Part shown: positions 24,101-34,967 of the stretch, in pieces | Layout of the letters: each line of letters begins with the position of its first letter | Position numbering within the stretch: position 1 is the first letter of the stretch | DNA from: Heterotrichella gracilis | Lineage: Eukaryota > Sar > Xanthophyceae > Tribonematales > Xanthonemataceae | Reading direction: 5' to 3' | DNA length: 64,000 bases | NCBI GenBank assembly: GCA_032358255.1 | Contig: JAULBX010007774.1 | Span: 1 to 64,000 of the forward strand | The notes under the pieces: generated by a model | Told to the model about the DNA's origin: nothing | Seen by the model: the letters and a program-made list of their open reading frames with translations, nothing else | Databases searched by the model: none | Program-made: the position numbers and the translations under genes

Positions 24101-25529
24101 ACGTTTGCTTTGCAAATGTTAGCCCGTGTCTCGCTGTGCATTGTTTGCCGGCATTGCCCTGATGAGTTCGGTGCGTTGCAACTCTTCACAGACCACACGG
24201 TTGCCGTTGCAAGGAGGGGCGATGCTGCAATCTAGGCAATTGATGGGCGGCACTGCAATTTAGACAATCGATGGTGAAGTGCACTGCCTGTCAATGTTAG
24301 ACACCTGTCACACAGTCAGCCCTGTCATTGTAGCCATTGCACCTTCTCTGTGCGGCCTGTTGGACATGCCACCTCATCCTCGGTATTGCCCTTGCAGCAA
24401 ATTCCACCTGGCCGGGGAGGGTATTGCCCACCGGGTAGGGTTTGAGCGGTCCAACAGCCAGATGGCCAAGGTGGTGTCCCAGGCCTATGGCGGCGAGGAT
24501 GACCATCTTGACCTCCCCTTGGAAGACATCCATCGCCTCCCCCCTTGCGTCATCATGACCAGCAGTGGTGACACAACGGTGCCATGGTGGGTCAACATAC
24601 ACAGCTGTTGAACTTCATCACCCCATGGCGTTCACCATAATGATGTGCATGTGGTTGGCTGGATCCACTTGCGCATATTGCAGATATTCCACAGCTGGCG
24701 ATGCAGCAATGCCATGCTTGGCCAGTCCACACTGCACAAACCATTGTGCCGCGCCTGATGCACCAAAGTGGCCAAAATTGACTTGATTTGTGCATGCAGG
24801 CACGAGGGCGCTGAGATGTTTTGGCTGCTGCACGACTGTGGGGTGCCTTGCAAGCACCTGGTGTACAACTCAGTGACGCACGGGGACTTTGTCATCGACT
24901 GGCCGCCAGCACCGCACAACGTCCGGCAGGTAAATATACTGCGTAGCGTGGAATTAACAATCCCATCAAGATTGGCCCTGGGTATCTATACTCCAAAGTG
25001 CATGCATGTTTGCTACCCTACTAGGCTAGTATCATGTGGGATCAAGAATGCCATTTGGAGTCCGTGGCAGTGCACCTATGAGGGGTTGAATTACCGATGG
25101 CGTGCAAGCATGACCTGGCACAGCCTGTGCGCTCAACCCAGTCCCTGTATACAATATGTTGCTAGGGGAGCAAGCACCCTAACACTCTCTATCAGAGGAA
25201 GGCCCCTAACAAACCCTAACAACCATTACATTAACTGAGTTGCAGCAATGCATGGGCCTGTGTGCATTCCCGGATGGCATTACATTCCTGCACAGTGGCA
25301 CTCCCAAGGTCACGTGGCTTGTGAACAGATACTATTTCAGCTATTAGCAGCTAAGCATGATGATTTAAGCAATCTGTCTTGCTTGTTGCAGGCCTGCCAG
25401 CCGGAGCATGCTGCAGACTATTTGCCCCCATCGTCAAGGGATATGATGGCCATTGTGTCTGGGATGAAACGCGTGGGCTTTGTGCAGCAAACGCCCGATG
25501 GCAGGGACAACCAAGTGATCATCAATTGA
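21195..25529 (+). CDS. Alpha/beta hydrolase, isoprenylcysteine methylesterase (ICME)-like
   Basis: ICME removes the methyl ester from prenylated C-terminal cysteines at endomembranes. Ten exons join in phase: 21195-21227, 21350-21458, 21830-22060, 22466-22554, 23041-23130, 23311-23449, 23753-23975, 24398-24586, 24800-24929 and 25392-25529, for 456 residues. The oxyanion-hole motif is HGGVWATG, the nucleophile is S191 in GHSAGA, and the likely acid and base are the Asp of SSGDTTVPW and the His of THGDF. The order of these motifs and QYSLYPE / GGDAS match plant ICME. Residues about 25-48 (VYSGILAGELFGALMLIP) could span a membrane, fitting a membrane-bound substrate. Substrate is inferred from similarity; another carboxylesterase role is possible. 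Intron 3 and intron 4 each carry a decayed copy of part of exon 4. Confidence 0.85.
22340..22382 (+). repeat. Copy of the 5' edge of methylesterase-like exon 4, upstream intron
   Basis: GCTGTTTAGGGTTTAG followed by GTGCCAAGAGAAACC mimics the true acceptor and exon start GCTGTTTCCAG / GTGCCAAGTGGAACT at 22455-22481. The offset is about 120 bases. A telomere-type motif has taken the place of the pyrimidine tract. Confidence 0.65.
22728..22757 (+). repeat. Copy of the 3' edge of methylesterase-like exon 4, downstream intron
   Basis: The copy reads AGTGATGCAGAACAGCCTGT and on through ACCCGGAAGT. It matches exon bases 22527-22556, including the donor region, at an offset of about 200 bases. Confidence 0.7.
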
Positions 25530-26246
25530 GAGCTGCAAGAGCCCAAAGTCTGCGATAGAATGAACAAGTCTTGACAAGAAAGGAAGGGGGGAAATGCCCA
25601 CAAATGGCTGTCTAGGTGGTTCACTGCATGCGCTGCACACTTGGTGGTCACCCACAAGCATGGATATCCTGAATTCATGAGGCATGGAACAAAGCGTTGC
25701 CTTGCCTTCCGAGGAGTCAATTTGAACGGTCAAAAAACAATATATTACACGTGAATTTTACTGGCGGCTAATGGGTGGTCCTGACATAGTATTTGGCAAT
25801 ACATACAGTACAGGTTAGCCGCTCACCCGAGGAATTCATGTGCGCCATCCCAATGGCCGTTATATCATACAATACTATTTTTTTGTCCCCAAGGGCGTTG
25901 CAATGTGCTGTGCTATAATAAACCATGGTTCCAAGGTATCAAGACCGCAGTTCTGGCAGACAGTTGCAGTGATGTGCCAGTGTCTGTTTGTAGTCCAGTA
26001 GCATTCCAAAATGCAGAGACCCGTGCTCAATCTGGCATGTAATATACGAGTAATTGCAATGCCCTGGATTTTCAAGCTACACTCAGCAACCAATAATTAT
26101 TCACAAAACGTTGCTGTTGCAAACATTTAAATGGCCAACTTATTCAAAACACCAAAGCAGGGAAAATGTCCGTTCACCGGGATATGTTGGACAGAGAGAT
26201 CATAATAGACGGGTGGTGGGTTGCTGAAGCGCATAGTGTACAGGTG
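25530..26246. other. No gene seen; convergent intergenic region
   Basis: The stretch holds the 3' ends of the methylesterase-like gene and of the minus-strand RNase T2 gene. It is richer in A and T than the coding parts. No conserved exon was found. Confidence 0.5.
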
Positions 26247-27477
26247 CTACACATAGCTCTTGGGCATCTCGGGCAGCTTCACAGTCGCGGGGCACGCGTA
26301 GTTCTCTTTCTGAGTGGGGCAGTCCATGGGCCTGAGCTTGGTCTTGTGGATACACATCCACACCTCGTTCAGCTTGCCCCAGGAGCAGTGCAGCAGCGGC
26401 AGGGCACCATACTTCTGCTTGATTGCATTGGCTATCAGTGAGGCTGAGTAGCCCTTGGTTGACGAAGCCACGATGCCCTGCTCCTCAAGGACCGTGTTGA
26501 GGTTGTAGCGCAGGTCCAGCTGCAAGATGGCATCAAAATATTCGAATTCGTCCTTAAAGACCCCCAGGGAGCAGGTGCCATGCCTCTCCCATTCGTGAGT
26601 CCAGAAGCCAAGGTCACCCATCCTGCCAAGGCTAGGCCAGTCCTTCTTCATCTCCTCCAGGACCCTGGCGATCTCTGTTTCGTTGAACTTGTACTCGGGG
26701 TTGCAGAACTCGGGCCAGGTGCCGTCGGAGTACTCAGGCCACAACCCGTGGATGGTGAACTCGGCCCTACAATGTGAAAGGTTTTAAGGTCATTGGTGAT
26801 ATGCGTTGACAAAGTGGCCACAGGGGACAAGGTCATGGTGTTATGTGCATGCATAAGACCCAAGCGTTGAGTCCCACAAGATTCACAGTGGTGTATTGCA
26901 AGAATGTACGCCTGTAGCCAGGGTGTTTGGTATGCATTTCCAAGCCAGGATTCCGCAACAGAACGTCCACGTGGTATTCCAACAGCCAAGCCAAACAACC
27001 CACCTGGGAATTCTCGCACAGGCTTCCGGGCTGGCTCCAGAACCACCGCAAAACGTTGGTGCCCACTCCCTGCGGCAAGTAAAGGTGGTCAGGTTGCGTG
27101 CTTTCCTCACCAACTGGGTGCCCACCACCCCTCGACACCCATCCCAAGGCACAGAGCCAGTGCACGTTTTCAGATCAAACGACGCACCTAACAAGGTGGA
27201 AGTAGTCAAACTGTGGGCCTCTTGTTTCGTTCACTTTTGCACCGCTGAGGAAATTGGTCACAAAGGTCGCGCTCTGGGGGTGTTGCTTCACACAGCAACC
27301 CGTGTGCCACAGGATGCCCAGGCCCACAAAAACCGCAACCAGGCACAAAAGACGCCTCCTTTTACAGGTGCCAGACGGGGGTACCGGTGCTTGCTGAGGG
27401 TAAGGAGCTTCTGCGTCGAACACAGGGTTATCTACCAGCGTTGCCATGGTGGTGTTTGCTGTCGGAGACGGGGCCAT
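26247..27477 (-). CDS. RNase T2 family ribonuclease with N-terminal membrane anchor
   Basis: RNase T2 enzymes cut single-stranded RNA in secretory or vacuolar compartments through a 2',3'-cyclic phosphate intermediate. Three exons join in phase: 27477-27188, 27069-27004 and 26766-26247, for 291 residues from the ATG at 27477. Both active-site motifs are intact: CAS-I FTIHGLWPEY and CAS-II FWTHEWERHGTC. FDYFHLVREWAPTFC is the usual start of the core. Before it lies a basic stretch and a hydrophobic helix (CKRRRLLCLVAVFVGLGI), some 40 residues in, so the enzyme looks like a type II membrane protein and not a simply secreted one. A second ATG at 27447 in a strong ACCATGG context would remove 10 residues and is equally possible. 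The gene ends at TAG. It is divergent from the SelD gene. Confidence 0.9.
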
Positions 27478-28020
27478 CTCCAACGGAATTTCAAAAATGG
27501 CTGAACCCCGAAACCTGACCGAAACTTCTCCTGGCAAAAGCAGACGCTAGGACGCTATGCTTCTATTGTCCATGTCAACCTGGGCAAAGCTTGAGATCGG
27601 AGGGTGGGGCTATGATATATATTTTTCAAGTGGACTTCAGAGGAAAGCTGGCTGTGTAGAATAGGCTTTGCCACGCAGACTGCCACTTTGTGCCCACGCA
27701 CCGTGCGGTACCTATTATTGCCGCAGAGCCTCAACCTTCAACGCACAAGCCCGCCCACTCGTTGAGTTCATAGGGGGCAATTTAAGAGCACTCGGACTTG
27801 GGCTTTTATTGACCTTTTCCTTGTCCTCTTGTCCTCTGCATGCATGCATGTGCACCTTGGAACCGATTGCAAGGCATGTCCCACAAACGCCGTTCTTGTG
27901 TTATTTAAACCACAATGGTTGAATGTTATACACCGCCCACGTATCATAGAAAGCACGGAGTGATCCATTGCTAGGTTTCAAGGTGGCATGCCGATGAGCA
28001 AATAAACGACGCAACCTAGG
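27478..28020. promoter_or_regulatory. Divergent promoter region, RNase T2 / SelD fusion
   Basis: These 543 bases lie between two outward-facing genes. A TATA-like stretch, GATATATATTTTT at 27615-27627, is about 140 bases upstream of the RNase T2 start and could serve either direction. GCATGCATGCATG occurs at about 27839-27851. No exon was found. Confidence 0.45.
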
Positions 28021-31000
28021 ATGAAACCAGTCGCGGATGCGCCGTTCGTCAAGGTATGCTTTCAAGCTGTGCATCTGCACCATTACAGCATACGTTATTC
28101 CCGTGTTTTATTGTCACCCACCCATTGTCACCGCAGAACTTGGTGCTGCTGGGTGGGGGCCACAGCCATGTGGTGGTGCTGCGCAGCTTCGGAATGAAAC
28201 CTGTGCCCGGGGTACAGCTCACCCTGGTCACCAAGGATGTGCACACGCCTTACAGGTAGAGCCTTATGAACCTGCTGGTTGTGGCCGCACGCCTTTGTTT
28301 GTGTGGCTCTTGCGTTACACAGCGCAGCTGTGGGTGACGTATACCTCGCAGTCCCCTGCACAACCACCCACCCAAAGGAACCCATACTTGCGTGTTGCGT
28401 TGCTCTTTATACGAAGTGCAAATAGCACCATCGTATTCTGCTCATTGGATGGCATCAGCATGCATATGCGCTCGGGGTGCATGTGCAAATAGCACCAAGT
28501 TGACAGGACATTGCCTCTCGGCCACTGCACCCTAGCTTTGTGGTAACCACACTATTTTGTAACACCCCCTTCACACGCTTGTGCTACGCAACCCATGGCT
28601 GCTGGGTAGCCCCGGGGCGTGCATGGCATTGGCGTGGATATGTTGGCGTCTGTGCTGTGCTGAGCTGCGCCCATGCTCCCTCTGCAGTGGCATGCTACCC
28701 GGTTACATCTCTGGTTTCTACACCTACGATGAGTGCCACATCGACCTGGCGCGGATCGCGCGGTTCGCCAATGCCCGCCTCATCCATGCCGAGGCCACTG
28801 GCGTTGACACAAAGGTGGGCCGCCATGGCATTGACGCATTCGGCATTTTCTGAACATGGCACAGACACTTCCACCATCAGCAGCATTAGTGTAAACGAAT
28901 TGCTACGGCGCTGCCGCTCTATAATCTTCTGATTCTGATCCTGAATTTTTAACAGTTTTTTCGCCTTCACAACGCACATCGCATTGTCCCCGCAGAACCG
29001 CCAAATCCAGTTTGCCAATCGCCCACCGATCCCCTACGATGTGCTCTCCATCGATGTTGGCATTACTCCCAGTCGGGCTGAGGTGCCGGGGGCGGACCAG
29101 CACTCCACGCCGGTCAAGCCCATCTACAGCTTTGTGCAACGATTTCACAAGCTCCTCGAAACAGCCAGAGAAAGCAACAGACCTCTCACGGTGGGTGCAT
29201 GTTGTTAAAATCACGTGCAAGCATTGTGGCACAAGTGCAAGCATTTTGGCACAAATGCCATGTCAGCGATTAACCATGCACAAGCTTGCGTCACCTAACC
29301 CTGTCCTGGCATTGTTTGTACCATTTTTGTTTGATTTTTGCCTGCATTGCTTGCATTGGCTCATGTAATATTGCCGAATCCAGTTGGATGGTGACGCTGG
29401 TGGGCGGTGGCGCAAGGGGGTTGGAGGCATGCCTGGCCCCTGTTGGACTGGCCAGGGTTTAAGGGTTTCGAATGTCGAGATCCTTGCAATTTCCCTGTCA
29501 CCCACGTGTGCTGTGGTGGTGTTCAGGTGGCGGTGGTGGGCGGCGGCGCTGGGGGTGTGGAGGTGTGCCTGGCGCTGCAGTACCGGCTGTTGCGTGAGAG
29601 CAAGCAGGCGGGGAGCACGGTGTCCCCCCCAGTCATGAAGTGCGTGCGCACCCCTGGACATAGACAGGAGCAGAATGAAACAATGTGACTTTTTAATTAA
29701 ATACATGCATTCCCGCTCAAGAGCAAGAAAAGTCTTTGTTATAGACTGAGTATTGTGGAATGTTTGTATTTGTTATTACTATTTTTCCTTGAAATAGTAA
29801 TTTCGTCTTATCTTTTATATGCAGCAACGTTTGAAGCTCTTTCTTGAGCCAAGACGTTAAAAGCCGAACTCATGTTCCCATCTGCAGGCTCATTTCCCGG
29901 AGTCCCATCCTACCCGGCTCCACCTCCTATGCTCGAAAGTCATTCATCAACATCTTGAAGGCCAAGGGCGTGGAGTTGATTCAGGGAGTGGGGGTGAAGG
30001 AGGTGCAAGCCGGGCAGCTGGTCCTCAAGGACGGCCGGACGGTGGCCTTTGACCAATGCGTGTGGTGCACTCAGGCTGCAGCGGCTCCCTGGGTGCAAGC
30101 CATTGGCCTACCTACAGGTTCGGTGCCTTTAAATGCCTTGAATTGTGCTAGATAATCACCATCCCTATATCTTACCCTGCCATCCCGCTTTTTGAACAAC
30201 ATGACAGCGCTTTTTTACTTCAGCATGTCGTGCTCTTTACGGCATTTAAATAGTGCCACTGACATCTGGTGTCCACTGCACCCACTCCAGATGCCAAGGG
30301 CTTCCTGTCCATCAATGCCTGTAATTGATGATAACATTACCTGGTATCGATGATACACGCACCTGGCATTTACAAGTACCCTATTCCAGATGCCAAGGGC
30401 TTCCTGTCCATCAACGAGTACCTGCAGAGCGACGGGGGTCCAGCAGAGGTGTTTGCTGCGGGGGACGTGGCCACAAGCACCAAGCACCCGAGGCCCAAGG
30501 CAGGCGTGTTTGCAGTGCGCCAGGTGGGGACGGTGGTTTGAAGGGCTGGGAATTAAACGCTTTTGTTTGAGTAATTGTGGTGCCCTGGTGCGAGCCAGTG
30601 GCCCCCTAAGTGCGCCTCTGCGCGTCCCCTTTATTTCTTTCTTTATTCTCCATTTTTAGGCAAAGAAAATGTATTGCATTCATATCAACCATCTGCGTGA
30701 CAGGCAGGTCTCGTGTGGTAAATGATGGCATTTGCATTCGCCAATTGGGTTCACTGGAGTAAATCTCCAACCTGTCAGCATGTGTGCAGCGCATGGCTGC
30801 CTTGCATGTGCATTTGGCAACAAATACCGCGCCTGGAATGCAGGGCCCACCTCTAGCTGAGAACCTGCGGAGGTTCCTGTCAAAGCGCCCTCTGCAGCGG
30901 TTTGTGCCCCAGTCCACCTTCCTGAGCCTGATCACCAGGGGGGACAAGTACTGCGTGGGGACCAAGGGATGGTGGGGAGCACAGGTGGGGATAACAGGAG

Positions 31001-33971
31001 GCGGTGCACACCCATCTGTCACTCACATTCTGCGCCACATCCCACGGTATTTCACCCTTCAATTAATCATCACAAAAACCCAATAGCCTTGTGTTTATCA
31101 CAAGGCAATGGTGATGAGCGTAATAAATGGTTTGCAGGGTGCTTGACTGTGGGCTGTAACGAAATGGGTTGATTACCATGCCACGTATGATACGATAACA
31201 GAGAATCTGTTGAGTTGAGATTTGGCCGCAAATGATACATCTGCCCATTGATACCGTTCATCTGCCAAATGCTCCGCAGGGCGGCTGGCTGTGGCCTGTC
31301 AAGGACTGGATTGACCGCCAGTTCATGTATCGGTTCGGGCGCGACCTGCCCTTTGTCCAGATGCTGAAGCAAGGCCCTGGCAGCAGAGCCCAGCAGCCTG
31401 TCCTGGGTCCCGAGGCAAGTGCCCTGGCCCTGGCTGCGCAGATGCGGTGTGGAGGGTGCGGGTCCAAGGTGAGCACCAAAACCCTTATCCTTGAACCCCA
31501 ATATTTTCACACATCTCACGGTAAGATATAAATCAAACCCTACTGTGATGTGGAAACCCTACAGGGATATCAAGGTGAGGCGTAGATCAGAAACCGCGAT
31601 GTATCCCAAAGGTGGCCCAGAAACCGTGAGTCGTGTGTGCCTCGCGGTTGGCAAGTACTGTGAGCGCTGTTTCTACTGCTACTGCTGCCTCAGTATTACG
31701 TTGGTTATCTACTTCTCCGCAGGTGGGCGCCAGCATCCTGTCCCGGGTGCTTGCCCGGCTACCCAAGCAGCCGCATTCAGATACAGTGATGGTGGGGCTG
31801 GATGCTCCAGATGACGCGGCAGTGCTGAGGGGGCCCTCACCGGGCCACGTGTCGGTGCAGACGGTTGATTACCTGAAGACGATCTGCACCGATCCCTTCG
31901 AGTTTGGTGGGGTGGCTGCCAATCATGCCCTAGGGGTAAGGCTGTGATATTTCCAGTACCCCTGGAATTTGTCACCCAACATGCTCGGGGATTCACCTTC
32001 TGCCACACCATAATCTAATTTCTGCGCTGCAGGACTGCTATGCAATGGGCGCCCAGCCCTCCACAGCCCTGGCAGTGGCGGTGGTGCCTTTTGCATCGGA
32101 TGGCATCATGGAGGATGACCTGTTCCAGATGTTGAGTGGCGCGCTAGAGGTGCTGTCGGCCGCTGGGTGCACCCTGGTTGGGGGGCACTCGAGTGAGGGT
32201 GCTGAGCTGGCGCTGGGTACGTGCCAGGCACTCTACTCAAGGGCGTGGAAGGAAGGGTGCAGTCGATTGCTGCATGTAACTGCATCTGGCAAATCATCAG
32301 TTTGTTATTATTCCATGGCGTTGCATTTGGTCTATAACGCAACCTTGGTCTAGCCATTGCAATGGTTGACCAAGGTTGACCCGTGTCGATTGTGCCCGGG
32401 TCTGCCAGTAGATGAAGTGGTTCATACGGTCTCAGCTCAGTGCATGCTTCCTTCCTTCAGGCAACAGGCGTCAGAGTGACGGGTGTGGACAAGGAGGGTA
32501 TGGTTACATCACACTACATCCCCCCCTTCCCCCCCTCCCCTCCCCTTCTTACTTACATCTACCATTTGTCCAACAGGTTTGAGTGTGACCGGCATTGTGA
32601 AGGAGGGCATGTTACTGACAAAGAAAGGGGCTGCGCCAGGCGACGCCCTTGTCCTGACCAAGGCTCTGGGCACAGGCACCATCATGGCGGCAAACATGCG
32701 GGGGGAGGGCAAGGGGCGGTGGGTACTAGGTGCGCAAAAGCCTGAACCACAAACCCCATACCCTGAACCATGGCTTTACCATAGCTTTACCATGTATCTT
32801 TACCACAGCTTCACCAAAGTAGAACTACAAATCATATTAGGAGACTAGTTTCATAACCCATTGGCTGAGAATGGGTTACTACCATATTATGCAGCAGCTT
32901 ATGCGTGTGTGTAAGAGCAATGTGTGGCCATCAATGTGACGACCCCACAACATGTGGTTCTGCCGCAGGCGCTGTGGAGAGCATGAAGCAGAGCAGCGCG
33001 GCAGCTGCACAGGTGCTGAAGGAACATGGAGCAAGTGCGTGCACCGACGTCACTGGCTTTGGCCTGCTTGGCCACCTGGTGGAGATTGCCAGGGCATCGC
33101 AGGTGGGCTGGCACTGCACTTCTGATGGGCGCAGTGTGGCTGTTTATGAAATAATTAGGCACATAACGATAAAGGTAGCTGTGCATTTCTTATTATGTTT
33201 GATTATTTTGCAAGGGCGTGCACTGATGTCACTGGCTTTGGCCTGCTTGGCCATCTGGTGGAGATAGCCAGGGCATCTCAGGTGGGCTGGCATTTTACAG
33301 CCCATGGCGCAGTACTGCACTGTGGTGGTAGAAATAATAGCAGGGGCACACAGTGGTGGTTTTGCAGCCTGTCTCACTTGAGGTCCTGGGGTGTGTTGCA
33401 TCCACGTGTTGGTCAGCTCACCAACTTCAATTGACAGTTATTTATTAGGTAAAATGTATGACCCAGTACAGACTGTGCATGCATTCCGCACGTGCATGCT
33501 GGCATCTACAGCACAGCACAAAGCCCAATGAACCATGCACGCATTGTATTGTACTGTGCATGCATTCCGCAGGTGCATGCCGACATCGCCATGGGCGCCA
33601 TTCCCGAGCTGCCTGGCGCCCGCGAGTGCGCTGCCGCCGGCTACTGGAGCAGCCTCCAGCCCCACAACAGGCGGGTGGCCGCGGCGGTGACCAACGCTGA
33701 CGTGGCATTCCACAGCGCCACCTGGCAGCTGCTCCTAGACCCTCAGACCAGCGGGGGGCTGCTGGCCAGCGTGCCTGCTGACAGGGCAGGTGCCTGTGTG
33801 GATGCGCTGCAGCAGGCGGGGTATGGCAGTGCTTGCGTTGTGGGGGTGGTGAGGGAGCAGGATGGGGAGGCACATGGGCAGTGGATCACCATTGTCCCTG
33901 ATGCGCCAGGGGTGAATGGGGTGGACAAGGGGGCAGCGGGAGTCACCAATGGGCATGCAACTGGTTCTTGA
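28021..33971 (+). CDS. NADH-dehydrogenase-like / selenide, water dikinase fusion (SelD)
   Basis: SelD makes selenophosphate from selenide and ATP for selenocysteine synthesis. Fourteen exons join in phase: 28021-28053, 28137-28255, 28688-28814, 28996-29190, 29527-29639, 29888-30117, 30390-30523, 30844-30984, 31280-31468, 31723-31935, 32033-32216, 32577-32729, 32969-33102 and 33573-33971, for 787 residues. Residues 1 to about 400 form an FAD/NAD-binding oxidoreductase domain with [33 protein letters not shown] and EVFAAGDVA. SelD follows, starting with [12 protein letters not shown] at about 419, where the active position is Cys and not Sec, then [32 protein letters not shown] and DPQTSGG. This fusion is known from some bacteria and algae. 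Exon 13 is joined directly to exon 14 because that matches E. coli SelD in length. Introns 6, 11 and 13 hold partial copies of exons 7, 12 and 13. Confidence 0.93.
30286..30315 (+). repeat. Exact 30-base copy of SelD exon 7 acceptor and start
   Basis: The 30 bases are identical to 30385-30414, which span the last five intron bases and the first 25 exon bases (TCCAG then ATGCCAAGGGCTTCC). The offset is 99 bases. The copy is followed by TGCCTGTAA and so leaves the reading frame. Confidence 0.85.
32462..32506 (+). repeat. Decayed copy of SelD exon 12 acceptor and start
   Basis: CAACAG then GCGTCAGAGTGACGGG parallels the true CAACAG then GTTTGAGTGTGACCGG at 32571. In frame it would read [12 protein letters not shown] against [12 protein letters not shown]. 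The offset is 109 bases. Confidence 0.75.
33216..33292 (+). repeat. 77-base copy of SelD exon 13 end plus donor
   Basis: The copy matches 33037-33113 at 72 of 77 positions and includes the donor GTGGGCTGGCA. All five differences fall at third codon positions and are synonymous. An AG lies just before the copy, but splicing there is out of frame from both exon 12 and exon 13. Confidence 0.9.
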
Positions 33972-34967
33972 CTCGACCCTGCACTGGCTTTGAGGATAAA
34001 AATAGTAGAAGAGATAGTCAGTATTTTTCAAATACATTTATTAGAGTGCACATGAAACTTCTTTTGATCTTGATAAATTACTAGCACCTGCTCCGAGAGA
34101 CTGCTTCTTGGCATGCAAGCCCTATTGGTATGGCTCCCATACTGCACAAATGAAGGGGCATGACATGTGCACAATGTTACACCAGCGCTTGGTACTTTAC
34201 CTAACAGGACAGGTGCTGCAGCGCAATATAGTGTACAGTGTTTTTGCCATGCGTGGCTAGCAGTCACTATCACGATCGATCACCATTACTTACTTGACGT
34301 CCTGGTGTCATTCAATTTGACCGCCTGAGGGGCATCTGCTGCTTATGGTTGGTGAAAGTCCATGGCATTGGACTAAGGTGCTAAAAAATGGAACCTGTTA
34401 ACTAATGTATCAATACATCTGTCAAAGCATCGCCACAGTATGTTCATGTTCCCTTCAAATGAATTATGAAGTAAAATAATTCTTTCACATGGTGTAACTT
34501 GTGAGTGTAACTTGTGAGTCACAGTTGAAGGCTTGCAATGGTTCAACCTCGGCAGTCAATGTCGTACATTTAATGAACAATGCTGCTCTGTGTAGTCTAT
34601 GGGGCTGCCAGTTGCTGTGACAATCATTGAATACCGTTGAGCAAAATTTGAAACAGTGGTACACACATTGCAATACAGTCACTGCAGTGCTGTCGAGCTG
34701 CAAATTTGATGGGATAGTCCAAGACAAAGATGATCACACGCCCAAGATTTGTCACACGTCCAAGGTGGGCACATACTTGAAACAAGGGAAATACCCACTG
34801 GTGACAGTCCAGAGCCTTGAACTTGAATCAGGCAGATCGGTGCATTCGTGACTTCTTCAGTCACCGACGCGCCGATCCGCCTGCTTCAAGTTCAAGGCTC
34901 TGGACTGTCACCAGTGGGCATTTCCCTTTCACGATCCATTGGTACACGGACACCTTGGTACACAATG
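33972..34967. other. Convergent intergenic region with a long hairpin
   Basis: No protein exon was found between the 3' ends of the SelD fusion and the histidine phosphatase gene. The stretch holds a 13-base tandem (TGTAACTTGTGAG twice, at 34493) and the long inverted repeat listed separately. Confidence 0.55.
34784..34928. repeat. Near-perfect inverted repeat, 57-base arms
   Basis: Arms 34784-34840 and 34872-34928 are reverse complements with only three mismatches. The 31-base centre continues the symmetry (TCGTGAC / GTCACCGA), so the whole 145 bases can fold into one hairpin. It lies 40-185 bases downstream of the histidine phosphatase stop codon. It could be a fold-back element, a small-RNA precursor or a 3' UTR structure. 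Confidence 0.85.

Noticed and set aside
27478-27537. Longer RNase T2 start at 27537
   Set aside because: The codon there is TTG; the first in-frame ATG is at 27477.
33368-33382. A 15-base micro-exon (PVSLE) in the SelD gene
   Set aside because: Joining exon 13 straight to exon 14 matches E. coli SelD in length, and the micro-exon donor GTCCTG is weak.
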